Positions 16,419 to 26,128 are shown, counted from the first letter of the stretch. The stretch is 64,000 nucleotides of DNA from DASWTL01 sp035575925 (GCA_035575925.1 DATLXK010000012.1:65136-129135); one strand, 5' to 3'. The notes: generated by a model not told the origin, from the letters alone. Numbers and translations: made by a program.

Positions 16419-18956
16419 TCAACCATCCCGTCTTAATACTTCCAATGGAGGTCTGTTTAATATCCCCCTGCTGTTTATCACCCCAATTAATACGGTAAGT
16501 GCAGGAACAAGACAAAACAGGATAATTACAGGCATTGGTTTAAATATAAAATCCGTTTCAAAAGTAAAATGTGCAAGCGCCCAGCTTGCTGCAATAGAAA
16601 GCAGAATACCGGTGAACGCAGCTAATGCACCCAGGAAAAAGTATTCCAGGATTGTGATGAAAATAATTTGCCGGCGGCTGGCTCCTAATGTCCGCAGAAG
16701 TACACTTTCTTGTATTCGTTGATATTTGCTGATTAAAACTGAAGCGATAAGTACAATTAAACCGGTAATAATACTGAAGGCAGCCATAAACCGAATCACA
16801 AACCCGATCTTATTTAATATTTCGTCGAGCACCTTTAAAACCAGGTCAAGATCTATTATAGAAATATTTGGAAAGCGACGGACCACTGCTTGCTGGATCC
16901 TTGCAGATACCTCTACAGAAGGAACCCGGGTAAGAATTACGTGAAACTGGGGAGCATCTTCAAGAACACCAGCAGGAAATACCACTCTGAAATTAGTCTG
17001 AATTCGGTTCCAATCCACCTGCCGGATGCTGCCCGCAATAGCCGGGATAAGCGCACCTTGTACATTAAATACCAGGTTATCGCCAACAGATACCTTAATC
17101 CGCCGTGCATAGTCTTCTTCAAGAGAAACATAAATCTTGCCATCAGGGGTAATATTGCCGAACCATTTACCTTCGGTAATCTTTTCCGAATCAGTAAGCG
17201 AGTCCCGGTAGGTTACCCGCAATTCAGAGCTGAACGCCCGTCTGGAAACATCCAGAGTAGTATCTTTCCTTACATCGGCAGCGGTATATCCTTTCACCTC
17301 TTCTACCCGCATAGTAATTATTGGCACCTCTTGCAAAACCGGCAAACCCTGTGTATGAATTAATGCTGAAACTTCTTTTTTCTGATTGGTTTGTATGTCA
17401 AACAGCAACATATTAGGTTGGTTACCGCTGGCCGAAAGCGTAACCCTGTCGAGGAGAACATCCTGAACAAGTAAAAGTGTACTTATAAATGCTGTCCCTA
17501 ACCCGATGGATACTATAAGAATAATGGTTTGGTTATTAGGTCTGAACAAATTTGCCAGACCCTGCCGCCACAGGTAGCTCCATGAAGAAGGAAAGAATTT
17601 GCGCACCAGATATACAAGTGCCCATGAAACTCCCGTTAAAACCAAAAATGCCGTAAGCACAGCCAGGGTAAAATATACAGCTTCCCTCCACTCTCCCAAT
17701 TGTATATAACTAAATATGCCTATGAATAAAACGATCATTAAATAAACCACCCATTTAACAGGATCACGAAATAGCCTGGTTTCTTCTAAAGACAGTCTTA
17801 GTGTATTAAGCGGAGAAATATTACGGATAGAAACAAGTGGAAGAAGAGCAAAAAGAAGGGAAATGATCGTTCCCAATGCAATTCCCTGAAAGATGGCCGT
17901 CCATGAAATATTAACAGTTATCGCTACAGGCAAAAGATCTTTCAGTACAACGGGCAAAACCTGCTGAATAAAAGCACCTAATATGGCCCCACCTGCAGAG
18001 CCTAAAAACCCTATTCCGGTTATCTGGATGAGATAAATAAAAAAAGCCTGGTAGCCTGTTACACCCAGGCATCTAAGGATGGCTATGGTCGCTATTTTTT
18101 CACGGATATAAATATGTACGGCACTGGCAACCCCAATACAACCCAGAAGCAACGCAATGAAGCCAACCAATGAAAGAAAACGGGTAAGGTCTTCAAATGA
18201 CCTGCCGGTATCTCGCTTTTGCGATTCTATGGTATCGTGATCAAGGTCAAATTGCTCAATCCGCGGTTCAATACGCTTTGCAAGCTTTTCTGCATATTCC
18301 GGGCGGTCAAATTGGTAATAAAAGATCGAATTGATTCGGCTTCCCTTTTGCATCAGCCCCGTTTGTTCCAGGTATTGCATGGGAATGTATACCACGGGTG
18401 CTACGGAAGCAGTGATTCCGGTTTGACCGGGAGCTTTATTTAATATCCCGGCAATCTTAAAGATCATTTTACCAACCCGTATCGTATCGCCAATCTTTGC
18501 ATTGAACTGCAACAGGAGAGTTTTATCTACCAGGGCAAAATGCTCTTTCCGAAAATCATCTCCGGCTTTTTCAGGAGTAGTTTCTATTTTACCGTAATAA
18601 GGAAAGTTACCTTCAAGGGCACGTACCTGTGTAAGCCGGGTGCCGCTATTAAATACTATCATGGAGGCAAAGTTTTTTTGCTGTGAACGCATTGCCCCCT
18701 TGCCAATGGAATCCAGGAATTTTTTTATTACCGGTGTCAGCGGCTTATTTGTAGACACAACAAGGTCTGCACCTATCAATGTTGCTGCCTGGTTGTCAAT
18801 GTCCTGACGCAGGTTATTGCCAAAAGAATAAATAGCAACTAATGCCGCAATTCCCAGTATAATAGAAGATACAAAAAGAAAAAGCCTGGATCGGTTCCGC
18901 CTGCTATCCCGCCAGGCCATTGTGAAAAGCCAGGGGAGATTCATTTTATTATGCAT
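16419..18956 (-). CDS. FtsX-like ABC permease (YbbP type)
   Basis: The protein has 845 residues with a MacB/FtsX layout: a first membrane helix near residues 25-45, a large periplasmic domain, a three-helix FtsX core (about 255-400), further central helices, a second periplasmic domain and a second FtsX core near the C-terminus (LLRTLGASRRQIIFITILEY). Two FtsX units in one chain of this size are typical of YbbP. It overlaps the ATPase gene by eight bases, so the two are translationally coupled, and together they lie divergent from a TesA-like esterase, as in Escherichia coli. The transported or extracted substrate is not known with certainty. Confidence 0.88.
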   Translation of the reverse strand: MHNKMNLPWLFTMAWRDSRRNRSRLFLFVSSIILGIAALVAIYSFGNNLRQDIDNQAATLIGADLVVSTNKPLTPVIKKFLDSIGKGAMRSQQKNFASMIVFNSGTRLTQVRALEGNFPYYGKIETTPEKAGDDFRKEHFALVDKTLLLQFNAKIGDTIRVGKMIFKIAGILNKAPGQTGITASVAPVVYIPMQYLEQTGLMQKGSRINSIFYYQFDRPEYAEKLAKRIEPRIEQFDLDHDTIESQKRDTGRSFEDLTRFLSLVGFIALLLGCIGVASAVHIYIREKIATIAILRCLGVTGYQAFFIYLIQITGIGFLGSAGGAILGAFIQQVLPVVLKDLLPVAITVNISWTAIFQGIALGTIISLLFALLPLVSIRNISPLNTLRLSLEETRLFRDPVKWVVYLMIVLFIGIFSYIQLGEWREAVYFTLAVLTAFLVLTGVSWALVYLVRKFFPSSWSYLWRQGLANLFRPNNQTIILIVSIGLGTAFISTLLLVQDVLLDRVTLSASGNQPNMLLFDIQTNQKKEVSALIHTQGLPVLQEVPIITMRVEEVKGYTAADVRKDTTLDVSRRAFSSELRVTYRDSLTDSEKITEGKWFGNITPDGKIYVSLEEDYARRIKVSVGDNLVFNVQGALIPAIAGSIRQVDWNRIQTNFRVVFPAGVLEDAPQFHVILTRVPSVEVSARIQQAVVRRFPNISIIDLDLVLKVLDEILNKIGFVIRFMAAFSIITGLIVLIASVLISKYQRIQESVLLRTLGASRRQIIFITILEYFFLGALAAFTGILLSIAASWALAHFTFETDFIFKPMPVIILFCLVPALTVLIGVINSRGILNRPPLEVLRRDG

Positions 18957-19656
18957 ATCCGTGATTAGCTACTGATCCGGTTTTTTCATCAGAAAAAATT
19001 TCCCCTCCTTTAATCCGGATAATTCGCTGGGTTTTAGAAGCCAGCTCCATATCATGTGTCACTAATATCAGCGTTGTACCTGCCTCTTTGTTCAGATCAA
19101 ATATAAGTTTCATCACTTTTGCACTGGTTTCGACATCCAGATTTCCCGTTGGCTCATCAGCAAACAGTATTTTGGGACCAGTAGAAAAAGCACGGGCAAG
19201 TGCTACACGCTGCTGTTCTCCACCAGAAAGTTGGGCAGGATAATGGTGAACACGATCTGCCAGGCCAACCTTTTCCAGGAGAGACAACGTACGTTTCCGG
19301 ATATCTTTCTCGCCCCGTAACTCTAAGGGCACCATTACATTTTCCAATGCTGTTAGTGTTGGCAACAACTGGAAATTTTGAAAGATAAAGCCTACATATT
19401 GATTCCTCAACTGTGCCCTCTGATCTTCGCTAAGCTGGTCTATTCGTATTTTATTCAACTCTATAGTACCGCTGCTTGCTCTGTCAAGACCTGCACAAAG
19501 CCCCAAAAGAGTGGTTTTACCACTCCCGGAAGGCCCTACTATAGCTAATGCAGATCCTTCTTCCACGGAAAAATTAATAGCCCTTAACACATGCAGGGTA
19601 TGGCCTGCACTATGATAGCTTTTACTTAAATTTTGTATGTTTAATATAGTCTCCAC
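18949..19656 (-). CDS. ABC transporter ATPase (YbbA/LolD type)
   Basis: The protein has 235 residues with Walker A GPSGSGKTT, Q-loop FIFQNFQLLPTLTALENVMVP, signature LSGGEQQRVALARA, Walker B ILFADEPTGNLD and H-loop THD. It belongs to the MacB/LolD/YbbA group that powers FtsX-type permeases rather than importers. The start is GTG at 19656. It overlaps the next gene, which encodes its presumed permease. Assignment to YbbA rather than LolD rests on the double-FtsX partner and the neighbouring TesA-like gene. Confidence 0.9.
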   Translation of the reverse strand: METILNIQNLSKSYHSAGHTLHVLRAINFSVEEGSALAIVGPSGSGKTTLLGLCAGLDRASSGTIELNKIRIDQLSEDQRAQLRNQYVGFIFQNFQLLPTLTALENVMVPLELRGEKDIRKRTLSLLEKVGLADRVHHYPAQLSGGEQQRVALARAFSTGPKILFADEPTGNLDVETSAKVMKLIFDLNKEAGTTLILVTHDMELASKTQRIIRIKGGEIFSDEKTGSVANHGYA

Positions 19657-19783
19657 ATGCTAAAGATATAGTCTGCAAATAATAGTCTGGATTTTTTATT
19701 AAATTATTACACCTAAAATATAGTGCAGACTAAACTTAAATAGCATGTTGATGTTTAAAATGTTCCAGAGTAAAAATATCAAT

Positions 19784-20452
19784 ATGTATAAAATTAACCT
19801 CTTACTCTTAACAACACTGTTATTTACATGCTGTAATAATAACAAGCAGAAAACTGGACAAAGCGGGGAAGCCGGAATGGATATTACAAAAAAGGAGAAA
19901 TCTAAAACTATCTTAATTTTCGGCAACAGTCTTACAGCTGGTTACGGACTTGATGATCCGTCCGATGCTTTTCCGGCACTTATTCAGAATAAAATCGATT
20001 CACTCAAACTACCTTATAAAGTAATCAACGCAGGGCTAAGCGGAGAGACCACTGCGGGAGGAAAAAACCGCATTAATTGGCTATTAAAGCAAAAAATTGA
20101 CGTATTTGTGCTCGAACTTGGCGCCAACGACGGGTTGCGGGGAATTCCGGTGTCGGAAACCTCAAAAAATCTGCAGGCTATTGTAGATCAGGTTAAAGCC
20201 AGATATCCCGATGCTAAACAGGTACTCCTTGGCATGGAAGTGCCTCCCAATATGGGCGGAACCTATGTATCTCAATTCCGTTTAATATTCAGACAAATAG
20301 CTGAAAAAAACAATATGACCTTTGTTCCTTTTATGCTTGAAGGTGTTGCAGGAAACGTTGAACTAAACCTGCGGGATGGTATACACCCAACGGCTAAAGG
20401 CTATAAGATAGTAGCAGAAAATGTATGGGCGGAATTAAAGAATGTGCTGTAA
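19784..20452 (+). CDS. TesA-like SGNH esterase lipoprotein
   Basis: The protein has 222 residues from the ATG at 19784; a longer frame begins 13 codons earlier but lacks a better signal. The signal ends in a lipobox (LFTC), so this is a lipoprotein. The SGNH blocks are complete: FGNSLTAGYGL with the nucleophile Ser, GLSGET with the Gly, ELGANDGLRG with the Asn, and DGIHPTAKGY with Asp and His. Such enzymes hydrolyse thioesters, lysophospholipids or aryl esters. It is divergent from the YbbAP-like genes, a conserved arrangement. Confidence 0.9.
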   Translation: MYKINLLLLTTLLFTCCNNNKQKTGQSGEAGMDITKKEKSKTILIFGNSLTAGYGLDDPSDAFPALIQNKIDSLKLPYKVINAGLSGETTAGGKNRINWLLKQKIDVFVLELGANDGLRGIPVSETSKNLQAIVDQVKARYPDAKQVLLGMEVPPNMGGTYVSQFRLIFRQIAEKNNMTFVPFMLEGVAGNVELNLRDGIHPTAKGYKIVAENVWAELKNVL

Positions 20453-20563
20453 TACAAAGCCGCATTTATTTCAATAAAAGATTGTAACATTAAATTCTAG
20501 ATCCAGTCTGATATATAATTGCCAGTTTCCCATATTGGTAGTTTAAGTTAGTTGATTAATGTT

Positions 20564-20595
20564 ATAGCTCATCGCACGATGGGCTATTCTTTTTA
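20564..20595 (+). terminator. Hairpin with T tract, downstream of the TesA-like gene
   Basis: ATAGCTCATCG pairs with CGATGGGCTAT (one G-T pair) and is followed by TCTTTTT. It lies about 110 bases past the esterase stop codon and could end that transcript. Confidence 0.7.
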
Positions 20596-20664
20596 AGTCG
20601 TTAATTGCCATACAGTTTTAAAACCAAATTAAGCACTTGGCACAGAGATTGCATATGATATAAT

Positions 20665-20781
20665 ATGAACATACTTAAAATATCACAAACTGTGTATCCG
20701 GACGGAAGTATAGTGAAATATCCCGATGGATTAGAACAGGAGGAATTACTTACGCGGGCGTATAGTATCCTTAAAAAATAA
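20665..20781 (+). CDS. Tiny protein with YPDGS motif (candidate gene)
   Basis: This 38-residue ORF reads MNILKISQTVYPDGSIVKYP and ends in LLTRAYSILKK. Its first part matches the start of another small ORF at 43589 (LKI..T.YPDGS.V.Y..G), and that shared pattern across two unrelated loci is the main reason to believe it is translated. It lies alone between two terminator-like hairpins. Function is unknown, and it may be a shortened relative of the longer copy. Confidence 0.4.
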   Translation: MNILKISQTVYPDGSIVKYPDGLEQEELLTRAYSILKK

Positions 20782-20818
20782 TTATTGGGTTAAGACAGGA
20801 ATTTTCTTTTAAATATCC

Positions 20819-20853
20819 AAAAGGTGTCAGACACATGTGTTTGACACCTTTTT
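20819..20853. repeat. Near-perfect 34-base palindrome, terminator-like
   Basis: AAAAGGTGTCA-G-ACACA faces TGTGT-T-TGACACCTTTT; the only non-Watson-Crick position is a G-T pair, so the RNA hairpin is complete. It ends in a T run on the plus strand and starts with an A run, so it could terminate from both sides. It may also belong to a dispersed GGTGTCAGACAC repeat family. Confidence 0.75.
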
Positions 20854-20961
20854 AGCAATATAAAATTTCATCATAAATCTGTCTTATAGGCACTAAAGTC
20901 ATAACTTTATTTTTTGAAATAAATAATAGCCTCTAGAAACTACGCTCCTGATTTGTTAACC

Positions 20962-22338
20962 TTACTTAAATTCTTTAATTTTTATACTTCTAAACGCTAC
21001 AGCATCACCATGGTCTTGCAACAGAATGCGCCCTTTTGGTGCCATTCCAAAATTTGGCCAATCTTTGTATTTGCTTTTTGAAACCAGGTCAAGAAATTTT
21101 TCAGACCCGCGTTTGTATTCCAATATCTTATGCCCGTTTAACCAGTATTCAATATTATTATCAGGATAAACGCGGATTATTGCCTGATTCCATTCCCCCG
21201 GCTTTTTTTGTGATTCCGGTATTTTCGCAGATGTGATAAGATCATATAACGACCCTAGCGTGCGGTTACCATTCTTTCCTAATTTTGCATCCGGATGCCG
21301 TTCATCGTCAAGTATTTGATACTCCGGGCCGATGGCAGAGCCTTTATTTTTTTCTGTTTCAGTTACAAAGTATTTAACACCACTATTTGCACCCGGTGAT
21401 AGTTTAAAATCGAACTTCAATTCAAACGCACCGTACTCTTTCTGTGTTACAATATCACCACCATTTACAGATTCTCCACCGCCAGACTTAAGAACACGAA
21501 GTTCGCCATTACTCATCTCCCAGCCTGTATCAGGAAATCGGGTTTTATAAACACCTCTCCATCCATTGGAGGTTTTTCCGTCCCATAATAATGAAAAACC
21601 ATTCGCCTTTTCCTGAGCGGACAAATTATTTGGAATAGTGTTGGCAACAAAAATATCATCATTTGGAGATGCATTTAGATTGCTGGTTTTAATGCGAATA
21701 TTTCTCCATTTAATCTGTTTACCCGGCGTATCATTTTTACCTATACTGTGTACCTGAAGTGCAATAAAGCCGCTAGAAGTTTCGGCATCTATTAAGTGTG
21801 CGGTTGGTATTCCGTTTACCCACGTTCGTAAACTATTCCCAATAGCCTCAACTCTATACTTATTCCATTGTCCGTTTTTAAAAGCATTTTTTCCTTTGGG
21901 ATTATATTCCATAGGGTATAGCCAACCTCTACGGGCCTCATCATATATTCCACCACTCCATTGCCGGGGTGCCGGATCTACCTCAATCTGATAACCGTGC
22001 ACTCTACCGTTTTGATATTCTGGTTTGCTCAGGCTTCGCACCTGGATTCCTGAATTCATTGATGGATCAACAAATAATTCCAGTTCAAGAATAAAATCTC
22101 CATATATCTTTTGAGTAGCTAAGAAAGAATTAGGTGTATTTGCTACAGTGGTTCCAACGATTTCTCCATTTTTAACTTCGTAAACGGCCTTGCCATTCAT
22201 CTGCTTCCATCCCTGAAGATCTTTTTTATTAAAAAGAGATTGCCACCCATTATCCGTTAATTTTGGGACGCCACATTGTGACAACAGCATAATGCATATT
22301 ATAGCCATAGTCATGGCTTTGATGTTGCAATTTTTCAT
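20962..22338 (-). CDS. DUF1080 lipoprotein with two glycoside-hydrolase-like domains
   Basis: The protein has 458 residues from the ATG complementary to 22336-22338; a TTG eight codons earlier is less likely. The lipobox is LLSQC. Two DUF1080 domains follow, about residues 30-215 (WQSLFNKKDLQGWKQ, GIQVRS, GRVHGYQIEVDP) and 240-458 (GFSLLWDGKTSNGWRG, NSGVKYFV, IGPEYQILDD). DUF1080 domains have a concanavalin-like fold, and some members act on 3-keto-glycosides. It probably acts on surface glycans. A decayed fragment of a related gene lies at 60345-60445. Confidence 0.85.
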   Translation of the reverse strand: MKNCNIKAMTMAIICIMLLSQCGVPKLTDNGWQSLFNKKDLQGWKQMNGKAVYEVKNGEIVGTTVANTPNSFLATQKIYGDFILELELFVDPSMNSGIQVRSLSKPEYQNGRVHGYQIEVDPAPRQWSGGIYDEARRGWLYPMEYNPKGKNAFKNGQWNKYRVEAIGNSLRTWVNGIPTAHLIDAETSSGFIALQVHSIGKNDTPGKQIKWRNIRIKTSNLNASPNDDIFVANTIPNNLSAQEKANGFSLLWDGKTSNGWRGVYKTRFPDTGWEMSNGELRVLKSGGGESVNGGDIVTQKEYGAFELKFDFKLSPGANSGVKYFVTETEKNKGSAIGPEYQILDDERHPDAKLGKNGNRTLGSLYDLITSAKIPESQKKPGEWNQAIIRVYPDNNIEYWLNGHKILEYKRGSEKFLDLVSKSKYKDWPNFGMAPKGRILLQDHGDAVAFRSIKIKEFK

Positions 22339-22438
22339 TCTTATAATAGTAAGCCTTCTCAATGATCTCCGGTTAAAAGGATGAATATATAGAAATTCAA
22401 AGGAATAGTTTATTATTTTTTATGATCTAGAACTTTTG

Positions 22439-23329
22439 CTAAACCAACTTATTTTTAAGGCTTTTTTCTAACAGTAACTGAATTATTCCATCCACCAAAC
22501 CTACTTTTGGAACGTATATGTTTTTCACAGCTCCCCATTTCATTACAGCAAGGTAAATTTCACACGCTGGAATAATTACATCAGCCCTGTCGGCATTTAA
22601 ACCTAAAACATTAATGCGCTCTTTCATTGAATATGAATTCAGTTTATTATGAAGAGACTGGATCTTAAGAATACTTAAGGGAGTGCCCTCTTTCTCTTCA
22701 GACATTTTAAAAAGTTTATTGATATTGCCCCCGGTACCTATACCTATTAAATTTTTATGCACTCTATAATGATTCCTAACCCAATCCTTCATATCACTCC
22801 AGGTTTCATCCTTATCCTGGTTATCCAATATTCGTATGGTACCAATATCAAATGATCTGGACTCTATTAGCTGGTTTTCAGAAAAAATGGAAAGCTCGGT
22901 ACTTCCGCCTCCTACATCAATATATAAATAGTTCTTTTTACGGTCCAGGTGCTGTTCTATATGGCTGGAATAAATAATATTCGCTTCTCTCTGCCCGGCA
23001 ATAATCTCCAGATCTATATTAGCTGAAACTTTAATCTGGCGGACTATATCTTTACCGTTCGAGGCCTCACGCATGGCAGATGTGGCGCAAGCCATGTAAT
23101 CGCTTATCTTATAAACATCCATCAGGTTCCTGAATGCGATCATGGTTTTAAGCAGCTCTTCTGCTTTTTTATCAGATATTTTTTTATCCAGAAAGGCATC
23201 ATCTCCTAAACGAAGGGGTACCCGGATAAGTGTTGTTTTCTTAAAAGAAGGCTCTCCGGCATCTGAAACCACATCGGCAATAAGTAATCTAACGGCATTC
23301 GAACCGATATCTATGGCAGCAAATCTCAA
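22439..23329 (-). CDS. ppx: Ppx/GppA-type exopolyphosphatase
   Basis: The protein has 296 residues of the ASKHA fold: AAIDIGSNAVRLLI as phosphate-1 motif, CATSAMREASN, YIDVGGGSTELSIF as phosphate-2 motif, and GIGTGGNINKL. This short form contains only the catalytic domains without the C-terminal HD domain. It releases phosphate from polyphosphate or pppGpp. The start is TTG and overlaps the ppk stop codon (TTGA), a tight coupling of the two opposing activities. A choice between Ppx and GppA is not possible by eye; the neighbour favours Ppx. Confidence 0.9.
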   Translation of the reverse strand: MRFAAIDIGSNAVRLLIADVVSDAGEPSFKKTTLIRVPLRLGDDAFLDKKISDKKAEELLKTMIAFRNLMDVYKISDYMACATSAMREASNGKDIVRQIKVSANIDLEIIAGQREANIIYSSHIEQHLDRKKNYLYIDVGGGSTELSIFSENQLIESRSFDIGTIRILDNQDKDETWSDMKDWVRNHYRVHKNLIGIGTGGNINKLFKMSEEKEGTPLSILKIQSLHNKLNSYSMKERINVLGLNADRADVIIPACEIYLAVMKWGAVKNIYVPKVGLVDGIIQLLLEKSLKNKLV

Positions 23330-25389
23330 TGGTAATTGATTTTATATTTTAAATACTTATAAATATCATCCTGGGCCCGATAACTCACCTTTCCTTTTTT
23401 CCTGTACCGGTTATTATTCAACTGATTGATTTCACGTGATTTTGTATTGTCCTTTAACTGGATATCAATTATATCACGTATTTCCTTTCTGATATCTGCA
23501 TCCAGAATAGGGAAACCTACTTCAACACGGTGATCCAGGTTTCGGCTCATCATATCAGCGGATGAAAGATAAACCACTTCATCTCCACCATTAGCAAATA
23601 TCCAAACCCGGGCATGTTCCAGATACTTATCTATAATACTAAAAACTTCAATATTTGTACTAAACCCTTCTATACCAGGCACTAAAGAACACATTCCCCT
23701 GACAATAATTGTTATTTTAACTCCGGCATTATTTGCGTTATACAATTTGCGGATAATATCTTCGTCGCACAAACTATTCATTTTTAAAATAATAGCTGCT
23801 TCTCTACCCTCCTTAGCAAAATAAATTTCTTTGTCAATAAGGTCATACAGCTTCTGGCGACTTTCCAGGGGCGAAACTATTAGATTTTTGTATCCCCGAT
23901 AAAACACTTTCTCATCTAATCCACCAAATAATTTAACCAGTTCGCCCGTAATCTCTTTATTAGCTGTAAACAAACTATGGTCACAATACAGCTTGGCGGT
24001 CTTTTCATTAAAGTTACCTGTTGCCAGTATTGCATAATATACCTTCTTACTTTTTTCGTTTCGTGTGATCAGGCATATTTTAGAATGTACTTTATAATCC
24101 AGGATGCCATAGTTTACCCGAACGCCTTCCTCTTCTAACCGTGTGGTCCAGTAAATATTAGCTTGTTCGTCAAACCGGGCTTTTAATTCAAGCAGTACGT
24201 TAACTTTCTTTCCATTTTTAGCCGCATTGATAAGCGCATAAATAACCCTGGAATTTTCTGCAAGCCGGTATAAAGTAATACTGATTTCACTCACTTTGGG
24301 GTCAATTGCAGCCTCTCTAAGTAAATGGATTGTATAATCAAACGATTGATATGGTAAATTAACAAGGAAATCTTTCTTAATTATTTGAGCAAACATGCTT
24401 CGCCCGGTAGTCAATTCTGCAATAGGAAGCGGCTCTAATTTAGGATATACGAGCTCCGGGCGCCCGACATTAGGAAAATTTATGAAATCTTTAAATTTAT
24501 GATAGCGGTTGCCGGGAATCAATCCATCAGAGCTTAGGTCCAACTGATCTACCATATAAGTTAACATGTCAAGTGGCATGTCACTATCATATAAAAATCT
24601 CATGGGTTTACCTTTCTTACGTTTTTGAAGGCTTTTTGTAAGGGCATCTATGAATTTTTCACTTACATCCCGATCCAGGTCAAGCTCAGAGTCGCGCGTT
24701 AACTGAATAGAATATGCTTCGATTGAATCGTATTCGAAAATGAAAAAGATGTCGTCCAGGCAATACCTGATAATATCATCTAATAGAATAAGATATTTCA
24801 GATTATTAGTTTCAGGCAGAACAATGAAACGTTCCAGTAAATCAGTTGGAATCTCGACCAGTGAATACCTGATCTTTTCTTTATTTTTTGTCCGCGTTAA
24901 TTTAACAAGGAAGTATATTGCACGATCTTTGAGTTCAGGTAGCGTTTTATCCTTGTCCAGCATTACGGGAACAAGGTTTGATAATATTTTTTCCCTAAAA
25001 TAACTTCTTACAAACTGACCGCGTATTACGTTAAGTTGCTGCTCATTTAAAATGAATATTTTTTCGTCGGCAAGTTCTTTTGTAATTTCATCTTCAAACA
25101 GGTGGTTAAATTTACGTTCCTGCCTGACTACAATATTTTTTATCTGGTTGAGTATCTTTTTGGGGTTATAACCAAGAACTTCTTTGGCTTTTGCATTAAC
25201 GTTAGCCAAACGGTCAAGCGTAGCTACCCTAACCCGATAGAACTCATCCAGATTTGAAGAAAAAATAGCCAGAAAACGAATACGTTCAATTAAAGGAACT
25301 GACTTATCCGCAGCTTCCTGAAGTACACGTTCATTAAAGTATAACCAGCTGATCTCACGATTGGTAAAGGGTATATTACTTTTCGGCAT
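23326..25389 (-). CDS. ppk1: Polyphosphate kinase 1
   Basis: The protein has 687 residues and starts with the N-domain motif FTNREISWLYFNERVLQEA. The phospholipase-D-like catalytic part carries ITLYRLAENSRV, ELKARFDEQANI, the phospho-histidine region YKVHSKICLI, the second histidine in CDHSLF and IVRGMCSLVPG. It polymerises the gamma-phosphate of ATP into polyphosphate, usually at the membrane. It is followed by ppx with a four-base overlap and preceded by a lysine-rich protein gene. Confidence 0.96.
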   Translation of the reverse strand: MPKSNIPFTNREISWLYFNERVLQEAADKSVPLIERIRFLAIFSSNLDEFYRVRVATLDRLANVNAKAKEVLGYNPKKILNQIKNIVVRQERKFNHLFEDEITKELADEKIFILNEQQLNVIRGQFVRSYFREKILSNLVPVMLDKDKTLPELKDRAIYFLVKLTRTKNKEKIRYSLVEIPTDLLERFIVLPETNNLKYLILLDDIIRYCLDDIFFIFEYDSIEAYSIQLTRDSELDLDRDVSEKFIDALTKSLQKRKKGKPMRFLYDSDMPLDMLTYMVDQLDLSSDGLIPGNRYHKFKDFINFPNVGRPELVYPKLEPLPIAELTTGRSMFAQIIKKDFLVNLPYQSFDYTIHLLREAAIDPKVSEISITLYRLAENSRVIYALINAAKNGKKVNVLLELKARFDEQANIYWTTRLEEEGVRVNYGILDYKVHSKICLITRNEKSKKVYYAILATGNFNEKTAKLYCDHSLFTANKEITGELVKLFGGLDEKVFYRGYKNLIVSPLESRQKLYDLIDKEIYFAKEGREAAIILKMNSLCDEDIIRKLYNANNAGVKITIIVRGMCSLVPGIEGFSTNIEVFSIIDKYLEHARVWIFANGGDEVVYLSSADMMSRNLDHRVEVGFPILDADIRKEIRDIIDIQLKDNTKSREINQLNNNRYRKKGKVSYRAQDDIYKYLKYKINYH

Positions 25390-25402
25390 GAATTAAAATG
25401 AG

Positions 25403-25429
25403 CAGTCCCAACCATTAAGGCCGGGACTG
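25403..25429 (-). terminator. Hairpin between the lysine-rich gene and ppk1
   Basis: CAGTCCC and GGGACTG form a seven-base stem around a 13-base loop. There is no strong T tract on the minus strand, so it may attenuate rather than stop transcription into ppk1. Confidence 0.4.
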
Positions 25430-25483
25430 TAAAACTCTATATTTAATGTTAAATTAATATTAATAGTGTATTAACACTTTATA

Positions 25484-26128
25484 TTACAATACATCTGTAT
25501 TATTTGTTCTGTCTGAATTTATATTTTCAGATGTTGATGCAACGTTATCATTACTGTTAACCGGGGGAGATGTAGTAGCTTTTAGTGGCGGCGTTCTCTT
25601 AACCCTGGGTTTTCTTGGAGTTTGTGCTGCTGGTTTTGCGGCTATTGTACGCGGCTTAGGCATTTTCACAGTTACCCCCCTAGTTGACGCAGCGGATTCT
25701 TTAGGCACGGCACGCATAGTTTTTCTTACTGCAGGGATCTTGACAGGTTGTGCAACTTTTACCGTAGAAGCCATAGTCTTTTTAGCTACAGAAGTAGTTT
25801 TGGCTTTAGCAACAACTTTTTCGGCTCTGCTCAAGCCCGTGTTAGGTGCTTTTACGGCTCTTTTAATAGGAGTTGCAGTCTTTTTTCTCACTATTCTTTT
25901 AGGCGTATCCGGGCTATCACCTATTGATGAAACTTTATCAGCAAGTTTTTTTGCTAATTGTTTACTTAGCTTTTTTACATCCTTAGTTAAATTTCCTGCT
26001 TCATGTCCAAGGTTTTTAATTACATCAAGAAACTTACTAGTCATACTTGCTTCCAGTTCCTTCTTAACAACCCGTTTATTTGATTTCTTTGCCGCTTTTT
26101 TTTCAGGTTTTGCTTTTTTCGATTTCAT
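25484..26128 (-). CDS. Lysine-rich histone-H1-like protein
   Basis: The protein has 214 residues. It begins with a basic stretch (KSKKAKPEKKAAKKSNKR), has a helical segment at about residues 30-65 (MTSKFLDVIKNLGHEAGNL, then KKLSKQLAKKLADKV), and continues as a low-complexity tail of Ala, Pro, Thr and Lys with repeated KRA, AKT and KPR blocks. Such tails resemble bacterial H1-like and PhaF-like proteins that bind DNA or other polyanions. It lies upstream of ppk1-ppx on the same strand, so binding polyphosphate or linking it to the nucleoid is possible. No fold-specific motif supports a closer call. Confidence 0.65.
   Translation of the reverse strand: MKSKKAKPEKKAAKKSNKRVVKKELEASMTSKFLDVIKNLGHEAGNLTKDVKKLSKQLAKKLADKVSSIGDSPDTPKRIVRKKTATPIKRAVKAPNTGLSRAEKVVAKAKTTSVAKKTMASTVKVAQPVKIPAVRKTMRAVPKESAASTRGVTVKMPKPRTIAAKPAAQTPRKPRVKRTPPLKATTSPPVNSNDNVASTSENINSDRTNNTDVL

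Noticed and set aside
16276..16515. Minus-strand ORF between htpG and the permease
   Set aside because: It overlaps both genes and the terminator, and lacks any motif.
24740..25003. Plus-strand ORF opposite ppk1
   Set aside because: No start context or motif, and it lies within a well-supported gene.
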